Part shown: positions 33,224 to 43,375 of the stretch, in pieces
Position numbering within the stretch: position 1 is the first letter of the stretch
How the letters are laid out: each line of letters opens with the position of its first letter
From: Mycobacterium sp. HUMS_12744610
GTDB lineage: Bacteria > Actinomycetota > Actinomycetes > Mycobacteriales > Mycobacteriaceae
NCBI RefSeq assembly: GCF_041206865.1
Contig: NZ_JBGEDP010000001.1
Location: 310,001 to 374,000 of the forward strand
DNA length: 64,000 bases
Direction of reading: 5' to 3'
Notes under the pieces: generated by a model
What the model was told of the DNA's origin: nothing
Databases searched by the model: none
Seen by the model: the letters and a program-made list of their open reading frames with translations, nothing else
Position numbers and translations under genes: made by a program

Positions 33224-33610
33224 GTGACCACCACTTTCCAGGACGTCATCAAGTCCAAGTACCTGCTTTTGACGACGTTCACCAAGGACGGCCGGCCCAA
33301 ACCGACCGCGATCTGGGGGGTTCCCGACGGGAACAAGCTGCTGGTCATCACCGACGACGGGTCGTGGAAGGTCAAGCGCATCCGCAACACCCCGCGGGTG
33401 ACGATCGCCAGGAGCGGATCGCTGGGCAAGCCCAAAGGCGATGCCGTCGAAGGGGTGGCCCGGGTGCTGCCCAAGTCCGAGACGCGGCGCGTCTACAACG
33501 CCGTGCTCAGGCGGTACTGGTACCACGCCTGGTGGTTCTATGTGCACTCGCTCGTGCGCGGGGGCATCGACAAGGTCCACGTCGGCCTCGAGATCAAATC
33601 GGCCGCTTAG
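33224..33610 (+). CDS. PPOX-class F420-dependent oxidoreductase
   Basis: 128 residues from GTG 33224. A split-barrel flavin/F420-binding fold is indicated by KSKYLLLTTFTKDGRPKPTA, KLLVITDDGSWKVKRIRNTP and RVTIARSGSLGKPKG. The short length and the RPKPTAIW motif fit the mycobacterial F420-binding PPOX group. Probably a reductase of small unsaturated or quinone-like molecules. Confidence 0.8.
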   Translation: MTTTFQDVIKSKYLLLTTFTKDGRPKPTAIWGVPDGNKLLVITDDGSWKVKRIRNTPRVTIARSGSLGKPKGDAVEGVARVLPKSETRRVYNAVLRRYWYHAWWFYVHSLVRGGIDKVHVGLEIKSAA

Positions 33611-34143
33611 GTTTTCGCGACCGACACGGTGCTCGCGGCCCGCTTCAGCTCCGCGTAGGCCTGCGTCGTGTGCCAGGTGAGTCGCGTCAGGTCGCCGAGT
33701 GCTGGGGCGTTGGTGACGAACCCGAAATCCATGCTGTCGTGGTAGGACGCCAGCGTGGCGTTGCGCCCGGTCGAGGCGGCCAGCGCGGACACCGGGTAGA
33801 TGCCGAGCAGCCGTGCACCGTTGAGGTAGCGGGGTTCCTTGGCGCCGGCGACGTCGGAGATGACGAGGTTGCATGCGGGGTGCGCGATGCGGTCGAGGTG
33901 CGTGGATGCGCCCAGTCCCGCGAGCGCGACGAGCCCGACTGCGTAGGTCCTCGCCGCCTCGGTCGACACGCCGGCCAACTCCTTCTTCGCCGCGCGGGTA
34001 TGCCCGCAACTCCTCGACGATGTCCCGCACGATCGGCGCGCGGGCGGCTTCTGGAACAGCATCATCGCCCCGACGTGGGTCGTGCCGGTGGGCGACTCGA
34101 TCAGCAACCATGAAAGATCTAGCGGTGGAATAGGTTTGGTCAT
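33607..34143 (-). pseudogene. WS/DGAT pseudogene with internal deletion
   Basis: The start PIPPLDLSWLLIESPTGTTH and VGAMMLFQKPPA is a WS/DGAT N-terminus. The family continues in another frame (APIVRDIVEELRAYPRG), then jumps straight to the C-terminal part (HPACNLVISDVAGAKEPRYL; YHDSMDFGFVTNAPALGDL). The HHxxxDG catalytic region is lost with roughly 900 bases. Not functional. Confidence 0.85.
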
Positions 34144-34256
34144 CGCAGAACTCCTACCGCCCGTCGGGGATCGCAAATGGCATCGCGATGTTCCCCCCGA
34201 CGGCCATGCCCGACGAGGGCACTAGGGCCCCGTTGCGGAAGTTTTAAGTCCTGCGG

Positions 34257-35228
34257 TCACAGCGCCGCGATCGTGTCCGCCAGGGTTTCGCGCGGATCAC
34301 GCCAGACGATGCCGAGGTCGCGCTCGCTGGGCGAGTCGTCCGACGCCGGCATCTGGGTGTAGTACTGCATCCCCGCCGCGGTGAACGGCGTCTCGAAGGG
34401 CAGCAGCCGGCCCGCCCGGTCCAGCACCGCGCCGGCGACCCGCAGCGCGACGTCGGGAACCGGAACGGCGACCATCGGAGTCCGACCGGTCTGGCCGAGC
34501 ATCGTCGCGAGCTCGGCCGCCGGGACCCGGTGACCCCCCGCCATGTAGCGGCGCGGCCCGCGCCCGGGTTCCAGCAGCGCCGCGTGCAATGCCGCCACAT
34601 CGCGGACGTCGACCACCAGCCACGCCGCGCCCCGGCCGGGGATCGCGTGCATGCGCAGCGCGGCCTTGACGCCCTCGCCGGCCTCGCCGAACTGGTCGCC
34701 CACCGGCGGGCCGAGCACCATGCCGGGATAGGTGATGTTCACCGGCGCGCCGGCGTCCTGCAGCCCGCGGGCATAGATCTCGACCTGGGCCTTGGAGGTG
34801 CCGTACCCGTCGGACCCGCCGACCACCGGCAGGTCCGCAGACAGGGTCTCCAGGCCGGGGTGGAACAGGGCCGAGAAGCTCGACACGTGCACGATCGGGT
34901 CCAGGCCCAACTCGACGGACTGGCCGAGCACGTTCTGCGCGCCCTGCATGTTGGTGGCCAGCATCGCCGCGGTCCGCCGCGGATCGGTGGCCACCAGGGC
35001 GGCGCTGTGCACGACGGCGTCACAGCCGCTCAGCGCCTCGCGCACCGACACCCGGTCGGTGATGTCGCCGACGGCGAAGTCCGACACGTCGACGCCCAGC
35101 CGGGCGACGGTCGTCTGCAGCTTTTCGGGGGTGCGGACCAGGAACCGAATGGAGTGCCCGGCGTCGGCGACGGCCTTGGCGGTCCATCCGCCGACGAAAC
35201 CCGTTCCGCCCGTGACCAGTACGTGCAT
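34257..35228 (-). CDS. NAD(P)-dependent epimerase/oxidoreductase (Rv3725 type)
   Basis: 323 residues, extended-SDR Rossmann fold: VTGGTGFVGGWTAKAV at the N-terminus, VVHSAALVATDP, VSSFSALFHPG and active-site YGTSK (Y-x-x-x-K). The same neighbour (cutinase) is found for Rv3725 in M. tuberculosis. Substrate unknown; sterol or flavonoid-like carbonyls are handled by relatives. Four bases separate it from the cutinase stop. Confidence 0.85.
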   Translation of the reverse strand: MHVLVTGGTGFVGGWTAKAVADAGHSIRFLVRTPEKLQTTVARLGVDVSDFAVGDITDRVSVREALSGCDAVVHSAALVATDPRRTAAMLATNMQGAQNVLGQSVELGLDPIVHVSSFSALFHPGLETLSADLPVVGGSDGYGTSKAQVEIYARGLQDAGAPVNITYPGMVLGPPVGDQFGEAGEGVKAALRMHAIPGRGAAWLVVDVRDVAALHAALLEPGRGPRRYMAGGHRVPAAELATMLGQTGRTPMVAVPVPDVALRVAGAVLDRAGRLLPFETPFTAAGMQYYTQMPASDDSPSERDLGIVWRDPRETLADTIAAL

Positions 35229-35232
35229 GGGA

Positions 35233-35916
35233 CTACAGGTGGCCCGCGGCGAAGTGGGCGGCCTGCTCCACCATGCCGTTCACCGTGTAGGACATGTGGG
35301 CCGCGGGATTGCTGCCGTCGCCGCAGACCGAATCGCCCTGCGCGCACAGCTCGATGGTTTTCGGCCGGTACAGCGGCCCGATCACGATCACCGGCGCCCC
35401 GTACTGCTCCATGAACTGATCCGAGGGCGTCCCGAACATGGTGACCGCCCCGACGTGGTTGGCGACCTGCGGCGGCATCGGCTTGGGTACCTCGGCGGTC
35501 GGGACGCCGGGCGGCACCGACGCCGAGGTGACGAACCCGGCCACCGCCGCACCCTGGGAGTATCCGCCCAGCACTTCCTTGGTGTTGGGGCAGTTGGCCG
35601 CCGTGGCCTCGACGTGGGTGCTCGCGTCGCGGACCCCCTCGATGAACTTGTCCGGGAAGTCGGGGTTGGAGAAGTCGGTACTTGCCGGGTAGTTGACCGC
35701 GTAGACGCCCACCGTCCGCGTGCCGAGCTGCGGGCGCAGCGCGTCGACGAACGACCGTCCGACCCCGCCCAGCCCGGGCGGCTCCCCGGAGCCCCGGGCG
35801 AAGACCACCTCGACGTCGGGGCACGCTCCGGCGGCCGCCGGGGGTGCGGGGAAGCACAGCGGGGCGGCCGTGATCGCGACGGCCACCGCCAGCCCGACGC
35901 TATTTCTTGAAGGCAT
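35233..35916 (-). CDS. cut5: Cutinase-like secreted esterase
   Basis: 227 residues with a signal peptide ending near PPAAAGA. Cutinase signatures: VFARGSGEPPGLG, nucleophile GGYSQGAAV, CAQGDSVCGDG for the Asp, and a His in NPAAHMSYT. Four Cys in the usual disulphide positions. Likely lipid-ester hydrolysis outside the membrane. The orthologous locus in M. tuberculosis H37Rv (Rv3724A/B) is split by a frameshift, whereas this copy is whole. Its ATG lies within the 3' end of the csbD-like gene. Confidence 0.88.
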   Translation of the reverse strand: MPSRNSVGLAVAVAITAAPLCFPAPPAAAGACPDVEVVFARGSGEPPGLGGVGRSFVDALRPQLGTRTVGVYAVNYPASTDFSNPDFPDKFIEGVRDASTHVEATAANCPNTKEVLGGYSQGAAVAGFVTSASVPPGVPTAEVPKPMPPQVANHVGAVTMFGTPSDQFMEQYGAPVIVIGPLYRPKTIELCAQGDSVCGDGSNPAAHMSYTVNGMVEQAAHFAAGHL

Positions 35917-36073
35917 CCTTCACTTTCTCACCCGCGTCTTTCAGGCTCGACTTGGCCTGGTCGGCCCTGCCCTCGTTACGGGTGTCCTCGTTCCCGGTCA
36001 CCTTGCCGATGGCCTCCTTGGCCCGGCCGCCCAGATCCTCGATCTTGTTCTTGATTTTGTCTTCGGCGCTCAT
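35900..36073 (-). CDS. CsbD-like stress protein
   Basis: 57 residues. DKIKNKIEDLGGRAKEAIGK, then GKVTGNEDTRNEGRADQAK is the CsbD repeat pattern: small, charged, probably disordered or helical stress protein. In many bacteria such genes are sigma-B/general-stress controlled. Its 3' end overlaps the cutinase start by 17 bases, implying cotranscription. Confidence 0.85.
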   Translation of the reverse strand: MSAEDKIKNKIEDLGGRAKEAIGKVTGNEDTRNEGRADQAKSSLKDAGEKVKDAFKK

Positions 36074-36128
36074 GGTCGGGCATTTACCCCGCCGCGGGCC
36101 ATGTTGAAACCCGGTCCGGCCTGTCACC

Positions 36129-36290
36129 ATGGACTTCGTGAGCACCGCAATCGTCGTGGCGATCCTCGCCGGCGTGATACTGCTCGCCCTCGGCATGGTG
36201 GCCAACCAGCTGCTCCGGCTGCGGAAGTGGTTGAAGGACTCGCCCGCGGCCCCGCCGGCGACCGATGAGCCGCCGGACGAACGCCGATGA
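36129..36290 (+). CDS. Small single-pass membrane protein
   Basis: 53 residues. One hydrophobic helix (STAIVVAILAGVILLALGMV) followed by a basic LLRLRKWLK and a polar Pro-rich tail. Its TGA overlaps the ATG of the following (broken) esterase gene, a normal coupled arrangement, which supports it as real. Divergent from csbD with 55 bases between. Function unknown. Confidence 0.55.
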   Translation: MDFVSTAIVVAILAGVILLALGMVANQLLRLRKWLKDSPAAPPATDEPPDERR

Positions 36291-36880
36291 CCGCACCGGA
36301 GCTGCTGGCGAGCGCCGACGGCCTGCCCCGCGGTGTATCCGGTGCCGCAGACCCGCATTTCGGCAACGTCGTCAAACTGTTCGCCCAACTCTTCTTCGGT
36401 TCTCGGCCACCAAGGGTGTCGCCTCTACGGTGATGCACCGGCTGGCCGACCGCGGGCTGCTGTCCTACGACGAACCCGTCGCCGCGTACTGGCCCGAGTT
36501 CGGCGCGAACGGCAAGGGCGACATCACCGTTCGCGACGTCCTGCGGCACCGGTCCGGGTTGTCGCACCTGCGTGGCGTCACCAAGACCGAGCTGATGGAC
36601 CACCTGCTGATGGAGGAGCGCCTGGCCGCCGCACCCGTAGACCGCCTGCGCGGTGTGCAGGCCTACCACGCGCTGACCTACGGCTGGTTGCTGTCCGGGC
36701 CGGCTGCTGACGCCGTTGCTGTTCGACATGGGGTCCTTCGCGGGGCTGGCCGGCCCGTTGCGCAACGCCGTCGAGGCGGCCCGGCATCGCGGGCCGCTGC
36801 AGGTGCCCGGGCTGGGCGCCGGTTACACCGACGCCTTGGGCACGTTGCCGCGGGGCAGCGTGAGCGGGAGATCGGTGTAG
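36287..36880 (+). pseudogene. Beta-lactamase-like esterase pseudogene
   Basis: Starts MTAPELLASADGLPRG and soon hits a stop. The family then resumes in another frame with the Ser-x-x-Lys motif FSATKGVASTVMHRLADRGL, DITVRDVLRHRSGLSHLRG and HALTYGWLLSG. A third frame holds the ending (LLFDMGSFAGLAGPLRNAV; GYTDALGTLPRG). Internal pieces are missing. Originally a class C beta-lactamase-fold esterase. Confidence 0.8.
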
Positions 36881-37887
36881 GTCGCGATCCCCGGCGCCGC
36901 GGCGACGACGGCCGGGATCGCGTTGATGGCGGGCATCGCGGTCATGATGTGGCCGAGGTCCATGAACTCCTCGATCGTGGTCGCCTGGAAGTACGGCGGC
37001 GGCAGGAAGCCGACCTTGGTGGTCACCGTCGGCTGCCCGTCGATCTGGATCACCCAGCCGTCCTGCTCGATCTTCCAGTCCGGCTCGAGCGTCTGGCCCT
37101 TGCGCCAGCGCACGTTCAGGTCGATCACGGCGTTGTCGCCCACGATCCCCTGCCAGCTGATGTAGACCCCCGCGACACAGCCCGCGGGGATGGTCCAGGA
37201 CGCCATCTCCAAATCGGCGGTGGTCTGTGCGAACTCGGCCACGCAGCGCACCTCGTCGAGTTCGACGCCCAGGGCGTCGCCGACCAGCCGGACGGCCTCG
37301 CCGAAGATGGCCGTCCCCTTCGCGGCCATCGCCGGCAGGTCCGGGTGGTCGATCGGCTGGCCGAAGCCGACCGGCTTCTCGGTCTCGGGGGAGTCGTAGA
37401 ACGTGGTGTCGGCGGCCTCGTTGACGGTGACCTTGTCGACCCGGTTGCACACCATCGCCGACACGATGGCCAGCAGCTCGGCGAAACCGGGGCTGACGCC
37501 GGACCCGAAGATCGTCGCGCCGCCCGTCCGGCAGGCCGCCAGGATCCGGTCGCGACCTTCGCCGAGGTTGCCGCCGGTGATGAACGACGCCGTCGTCACC
37601 ACGTTGACGCCCGCGGACAGGATGCGTACCAGTTCGTCGACGTCGATCCACATGGGGTTGTAGACGACGCAGTCGGGTTTCAGTGCGAGCAGCGCGTCCA
37701 CGTCGTTGGTGGCGGCCACGCCCAGCGGCTCGATGCCGACCAGCTCGCCGGCGTCGCGGCCGACCTTCTCGGGGGACCACGCATAGCAGCCGACCAGGTC
37801 CAGCAGGGGATTGGTCACGATCGACTTCAGCGAGCTCTTGCCGACGTTTCCGGTGTTCCATTGAACGATGCGATAGGTGTTTGGCAC
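36823..37887 (-). CDS. DapB-N-like NAD(P)-dependent dehydrogenase, second copy
   Basis: 354 residues, GTG start at 37887. The Rossmann opening RIVQWNTGNVGKSSLKSIV and FGSGVSPGFAELLAIVSAM are aligned with the homologue at 6746-7822, with clear divergence elsewhere. Monocistronic; its 3' end overlaps the esterase pseudogene on the other strand, so decay there may be recent. Reaction unknown. Confidence 0.75.
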   Translation of the reverse strand: MPNTYRIVQWNTGNVGKSSLKSIVTNPLLDLVGCYAWSPEKVGRDAGELVGIEPLGVAATNDVDALLALKPDCVVYNPMWIDVDELVRILSAGVNVVTTASFITGGNLGEGRDRILAACRTGGATIFGSGVSPGFAELLAIVSAMVCNRVDKVTVNEAADTTFYDSPETEKPVGFGQPIDHPDLPAMAAKGTAIFGEAVRLVGDALGVELDEVRCVAEFAQTTADLEMASWTIPAGCVAGVYISWQGIVGDNAVIDLNVRWRKGQTLEPDWKIEQDGWVIQIDGQPTVTTKVGFLPPPYFQATTIEEFMDLGHIMTAMPAINAIPAVVAAAPGIATYTDLPLTLPRGNVPKASV

Positions 37888-37958
37888 TCGCTCAGCATAG
37901 GGAATCGCCTGCTCGCGGGCGATAGTGAATCCGGCGACCGTACGAAGGAGGACATCCG

Positions 37959-38342
37959 ATGCCCGGTGTGAAATGGCTGGAAAGGCCCGAGGCCCACGAC
38001 TTTCCGGCCGCGGCCGACTACCTCGCGCTGCTCGTGGACCCGCAGACCGTCACGCAGCTGACGGAGCGGCTCAAGGCCGGCAACGTGGTGCGCAAGAAGG
38101 CCAAGGACATCCTGCGGGCGGCGCGGCTGCGCCTGCTGCCCGTCGACAACCCCCACGTCGCGGCGGACCTGGCCAAGATCAAGAAGGGCCAGCCCCTCTC
38201 GCCGATCCTCCTGGTGCGCGGCGACCTGTCCAGCGGTGTCGCGTTGCAGATCGCCGATGGCTACCACCGCGTGTGCGCCAGCTACCACACCGACGAGAAC
38301 ACCGACATTCCGGTCGTGCTCGCCGATCCGCCCCGTGCTTGA
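37959..38342 (+). CDS. Conserved hypothetical protein, ParB/sulfiredoxin-like
   Basis: 127 residues, ATG 37959 after GAAGGAGG. The C-terminal half, KKGQPLSPILLVRGDLSSGV then LQIADGYHRVCASYHTDENT, has the ParB/sulfiredoxin-type DGYHR signature near residue 103. Its TGA is directly followed by the GTG of the hydratase gene. Function unknown. Confidence 0.65.
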   Translation: MPGVKWLERPEAHDFPAAADYLALLVDPQTVTQLTERLKAGNVVRKKAKDILRAARLRLLPVDNPHVAADLAKIKKGQPLSPILLVRGDLSSGVALQIADGYHRVCASYHTDENTDIPVVLADPPRA

Positions 38343-39098
38343 GTGGACGACGTGATCGAGATTCATGCCGTGGAATCGGTGCGGGTGCTGACCCTGTCGT
38401 CGGGAAGCGTCAATGCCCTCGACGTCGACCTGTTGGAAGAGGTGGCCCTCGCGGTCAACGACCTGGCGCGGTCGGACGACGCCGGTGCGCTCGTCGTCAC
38501 CGGTGCGGGCCGGGCCTTCAGCGCCGGAGTCGACCTCAAGCGCGTGGTGGCGGAAGGCGCCGGCTACACCGATCGGCTGGTCCCCGCCCTGTCGGAGGCG
38601 TTCGAGGCGCTTTTCACCTATCCGGGGCCGACGGTGGCCGCGGTCAACGGTGCGGCCATCGCGGGCGGGTGCGTGCTGGCCTGCGCGTGCGACCGGCGCC
38701 TGATCATCCCGGAGGCACAGATCGGGGTGACCGAGGTGCACGTCGGGGTGCCGTTCCCGGTCGCCGCGCTCGAGGTCATGCGCTACGCGTGCGGTGACCA
38801 CGCGGACGTGGTGCTGCTCGGCGGTCGCACCTACCGCGGGGCCGAGACGATCGCCGCCGGGCTCGCCCACCGGGTCGTCGATGGCGATCTCATGGCGATG
38901 GCGGTGGGGGAGGCGACGGAACTCGGCGGCATCCCGGCGGACGCCTATCGCCACACCAAGGGCCGGCTGCACGCCCCGACCATGGCGCGCATTCGCGAGT
39001 CCGCCGGCGTCGACGACGAGGTGCGCCGGATGTGGGGTTCGGCCGCGACTCAGCAGCGCCTCGCCGAGTACGTGGAGCGCATGCGGCACCGCGGCTGA
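38343..39098 (+). CDS. Enoyl-CoA hydratase/isomerase family protein
   Basis: 251 residues from GTG 38343. Crotonase fold with ALVVTGAGRAFSAGVDLKRV (first oxyanion loop) and VNGAAIAGGCVLACACDRRL (second). The usual catalytic Glu positions contain GVTEVHVGVPFP; one Glu (TEVH) is kept. Probably hydrates or isomerises an acyl-CoA in beta-oxidation or degradation of a special acid. Confidence 0.88.
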   Translation: MDDVIEIHAVESVRVLTLSSGSVNALDVDLLEEVALAVNDLARSDDAGALVVTGAGRAFSAGVDLKRVVAEGAGYTDRLVPALSEAFEALFTYPGPTVAAVNGAAIAGGCVLACACDRRLIIPEAQIGVTEVHVGVPFPVAALEVMRYACGDHADVVLLGGRTYRGAETIAAGLAHRVVDGDLMAMAVGEATELGGIPADAYRHTKGRLHAPTMARIRESAGVDDEVRRMWGSAATQQRLAEYVERMRHRG

Positions 39099-39115
39099 GG
39101 CCGCCCGCTATTCGT

Positions 39116-39853
39116 CTATTCGTCGTCGACCGCGACGCCGCCGCGGCTGCCCCTGCGCCGCATCCGGTGCGAGCCCTTCCCGGTCGGCCGGCGGTTGCGC
39201 AACCCGCCCGGGGCGTCGTCGGGCTGCTCGGCCGCTTCGGCGGTCGGGGCCTGCTGCGTCTCGGCGGCCTCGACCTCCTCGGTTCCCGCGGTCTCCTCCG
39301 CGGCTTCTTCCTCTTCGGTCTCTTCGGTCTCTTCGGTGTCCGGGGCCTCGGCTCCTTGCTCGTCGCCCTTCGCGCGCCGGAGGCGGCGCTTCTTGGGCTT
39401 GCGTGCCTTGATCGGTTTCGGCGGAGGCGGCGGCAGCTCGGCCACGAAAGCCAGGTAGAACGCGAAGACGCCGAGCAGCGCGATCGCGGCGGCGGCGCCG
39501 TAGATCCCGAACAGATACCGCCCGGCCGTATCCAGGCTGAGCCAGATCTCGCTGATGGCGGTCCCGACGATCAGCACCCCGGCCAGGACGTGCGCCACGA
39601 TCGACCACATCCTGATGCGCAGGGCGAGCTGCGGGGTGCCCAGCTCCGGCCTGCGGGAGCGCAACAGGACGAACACCACCGGGAGCGCGGCCAGGCCGAT
39701 CAGCGCGCCCGACGCGATTCGGCCGGCCATCCCCAGCGCCCGCGGCATCTCACCCATCAGCTCGTACCAGCGCGGCAAGACGCAGTAGAAATAGAGGACA
39801 CCGGCGGCAATCGCGGACAACGCGTGCCACAGCACGAACCACTTCCGGCCCAT
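39116..39853 (-). CDS. lucA: LucA-like membrane protein (Rv3723)
   Basis: 245 residues. Four hydrophobic segments lie in residues 1-140 (WFVLWHALSAIAAGVLYFYC; ASGALIGLAALPVVFVLL; MWSIVAHVLAGVLIVGTAIS; YGAAAAIALLGVFAFYLAF). A basic patch and a long acidic, then basic cytosolic tail follow. M. tuberculosis LucA (lipid uptake coordinator A) stabilises Mce1/Mce4 transporters for fatty acids and cholesterol. Gene order next to tRNA-Ser and ffs supports the orthology. Confidence 0.88.
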   Translation of the reverse strand: MGRKWFVLWHALSAIAAGVLYFYCVLPRWYELMGEMPRALGMAGRIASGALIGLAALPVVFVLLRSRRPELGTPQLALRIRMWSIVAHVLAGVLIVGTAISEIWLSLDTAGRYLFGIYGAAAAIALLGVFAFYLAFVAELPPPPPKPIKARKPKKRRLRRAKGDEQGAEAPDTEETEETEEEEAAEETAGTEEVEAAETQQAPTAEAAEQPDDAPGGLRNRRPTGKGSHRMRRRGSRGGVAVDDE

Positions 39854-39945
39854 ACGCCTCCTCAGGCTGGTGAGTTCACGCCAGTCCAGGGGCGACCAGA
39901 ACCCACGTCGTGTTCGTCCGCGCCTTGCTCAAGGTGCGCTCCGAA

Positions 39946-40034
39946 TGGCGGAGGATGCGGGATTTGAACCCGCGAGGGCTGTTAACCCAACCCGCGTTCC
40001 AGGCGAGCGCCATAGGCCACTAGGCGAATCCTCC
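39946..40034 (-). tRNA. tRNA-Ser (anticodon GGA)
   Basis: The minus strand gives acceptor arm GGAGGAT pairing with ATCCTCC, a long serine-type variable arm, anticodon loop CTGGAAC (GGA), T-loop GGTTCAAATCC and an encoded GCCA 3' end. Reads serine codons UCC/UCU. Standing between lucA and ffs as in M. tuberculosis. Confidence 0.95.
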
Positions 40035-40117
40035 GTGGGCCATGGTAACTGCTGAGTCCAGCGGTGGGACCTGCGGCTTGTGCGTGGCGCCCCGACGCGG
40101 GTACTACACTCGCCGAA

Positions 40118-41536
<1,419 letters not shown>

Positions 41537-41599
41537 GGGCGGGCGCACACTCGACGGCCAGGCCCACGGTCGTCAGCGTTCGTCGGTAGCCTGCTGACC

Positions 41600-43375
41600 G
41601 TGGCTCTCTACCGTAAGTACCGGCCGGCAACCTTCGCCGAGGTGGTGGGGCAGGAGCACGTCACCGAGCCGCTGTCCATCGCCCTGGAAGCCGGCCGGAT
41701 CAACCACGCCTACCTGTTCTCCGGGCCGCGCGGGTGCGGGAAGACGTCGTCGGCGCGCATCCTGGCGCGCTCGCTGAACTGCGTGCAGGGCCCGACGGCC
41801 AGCCCGTGCGGGGTGTGCGATTCGTGCACCGCGCTGGCGCCCAACGCGCCCGGCAGCATCGATGTGGTCGAACTCGACGCCGCCAGCCACGGCGGCGTGG
41901 ACGACACCCGCGAGCTGCGGGACCGAGCGTTCTACGCGCCGGCCCAGTCGCGCTACCGGGTGTTCATCGTCGACGAGGCGCACATGGTGACCACCGCCGG
42001 GTTCAACGCGCTGCTCAAGATCGTCGAGGAACCGCCCGAACACCTCATCTTCATCTTCGCCACCACCGAACCGGAGAAGGTGCTCCCGACGATCCGGTCG
42101 CGCACCCATCACTACCCGTTCCGGCTGCTGCCGCCGAAGACCATGCGGACGTTGATCGAGCGGATCTGCGCGCAGGAGGATGTCGTCGTCGACGACGCGG
42201 TCTACCCGCTGGTGATCCGCGCCGGCGGCGGGTCGCCGCGCGACAGCCTCTCGGTGCTGGACCAACTGGTGGCCGGGGCCGAGAACTCCCACGTCACCTA
42301 CCAGCGGGCGCTCGGGCTGCTGGGCGCCACCGACGTGGCGCTGATCGACGACGCCGTCGACGCCCTGGCCGCCGGCGACGCCGCCGCGCTGTTCGGCGCC
42401 GTCGAGTCGGTGATCGACGCGGGCCACGACCCGCGCCGGTTCGCCACCGACCTGCTGGAGCGCTTCCGCGACCTGATCGTCATGCAGGCCGTCCCCGACG
42501 CGGTGAGCCGCGGCGTCGTGGACGCGCCGGAGGACGTGCTGGACCGGATGCGCGAGCAGGCCACCCGCATCGGCCCGGCGACCCTGACCCGCTACGCCGA
42601 GGTGGTGCAGGCCGGGCTGGGGGAGATGCGGGGGGCGACGGCGCCGCGGCTGCTGCTCGAGGTGGTCTGCGCCCGGCTGCTGCTGCCGTCGGCCAGCGAC
42701 GCCGAGTCCGCGCTGCTGCAGCGCGTCGAGCGCATCGAGACCCGGCTGGAGATGTCGATCCCGGCACCGGCCGTCGCGGCCCCGCCGCGGGCCCCCAGAC
42801 CCGAACCCAGGCCCGTACCCGAGCCGGAACCCAAGCCCAAGCCCGAGCCGAGGCGCGAACAGGTGGCCCAACCGGCCCCGGCGCCCGAGCCCGAACCGGC
42901 TCCCGTGGCGGCTCCGGTCGCCGGTGAGCCCACTGCGGCCGCGGTGCGGACCATGTGGCCGACCGTGCGGGACAAGGTGCGCCAACGCAGCCGCACCACC
43001 GAAGTGATGCTGGCGGGCGCGACGGTGCGCGCCGTGGAAGGCAACACGCTGGTACTGACCCACGAGTCGGCGCCGCTGGCCCGGCGGCTGTCCGAGCAGC
43101 GCAACGCCGACGTCATCGCCGAAGCGCTCAAGGACGCCCTGGGCGTGAACTGGCGGGTGCGCTGCGAGACCGGCGCGGCGGCATCGCCGGCAGCCGCGAC
43201 CCCCGAGCCGCAAGCGCCCGCCCCCGACCCGGTGCCCGACCTGCGGGTCGAAGAGGAGGAGCACATGCTCGCCGAGGCCGGCAGTGAGCCCTCAGGGCCG
43301 CGTCGTGATCCCGAAGAGGCCGCCCTCGAACTTCTGCAGAACGAGTTGGGCGCCCGCCGCATCGACGGCGGCTAG
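41600..43375 (+). CDS. dnaX: DNA polymerase III subunit gamma/tau
   Basis: 591 residues. The AAA+ clamp-loader core has FSGPRGCGKTSSAR (Walker A), a zinc set in CVQGPTASPCGVCDSC, FIVDEAHMVTT (Walker B) and the sensor ATTEPEKVLPTIRSR. A Pro/Glu-rich linker (about 390-445) precedes the tau-type C-terminus. No slippery A-run for an E. coli-style gamma frameshift is apparent. Loads beta-clamps onto DNA. Ends overlap the methyltransferase on the other strand. Confidence 0.95.
   Translation: MALYRKYRPATFAEVVGQEHVTEPLSIALEAGRINHAYLFSGPRGCGKTSSARILARSLNCVQGPTASPCGVCDSCTALAPNAPGSIDVVELDAASHGGVDDTRELRDRAFYAPAQSRYRVFIVDEAHMVTTAGFNALLKIVEEPPEHLIFIFATTEPEKVLPTIRSRTHHYPFRLLPPKTMRTLIERICAQEDVVVDDAVYPLVIRAGGGSPRDSLSVLDQLVAGAENSHVTYQRALGLLGATDVALIDDAVDALAAGDAAALFGAVESVIDAGHDPRRFATDLLERFRDLIVMQAVPDAVSRGVVDAPEDVLDRMREQATRIGPATLTRYAEVVQAGLGEMRGATAPRLLLEVVCARLLLPSASDAESALLQRVERIETRLEMSIPAPAVAAPPRAPRPEPRPVPEPEPKPKPEPRREQVAQPAPAPEPEPAPVAAPVAGEPTAAAVRTMWPTVRDKVRQRSRTTEVMLAGATVRAVEGNTLVLTHESAPLARRLSEQRNADVIAEALKDALGVNWRVRCETGAAASPAAATPEPQAPAPDPVPDLRVEEEEHMLAEAGSEPSGPRRDPEEAALELLQNELGARRIDGG

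Noticed and set aside
34739..35023. Cys/Arg-rich open frame inside the Rv3725-type gene
   Set aside because: It is an off-frame reading with typical shadow composition and no start site.
41600..43375. Programmed frameshift within dnaX producing gamma
   Set aside because: No A-rich slippery heptamer is seen, and the single frame already gives a full tau-like protein.
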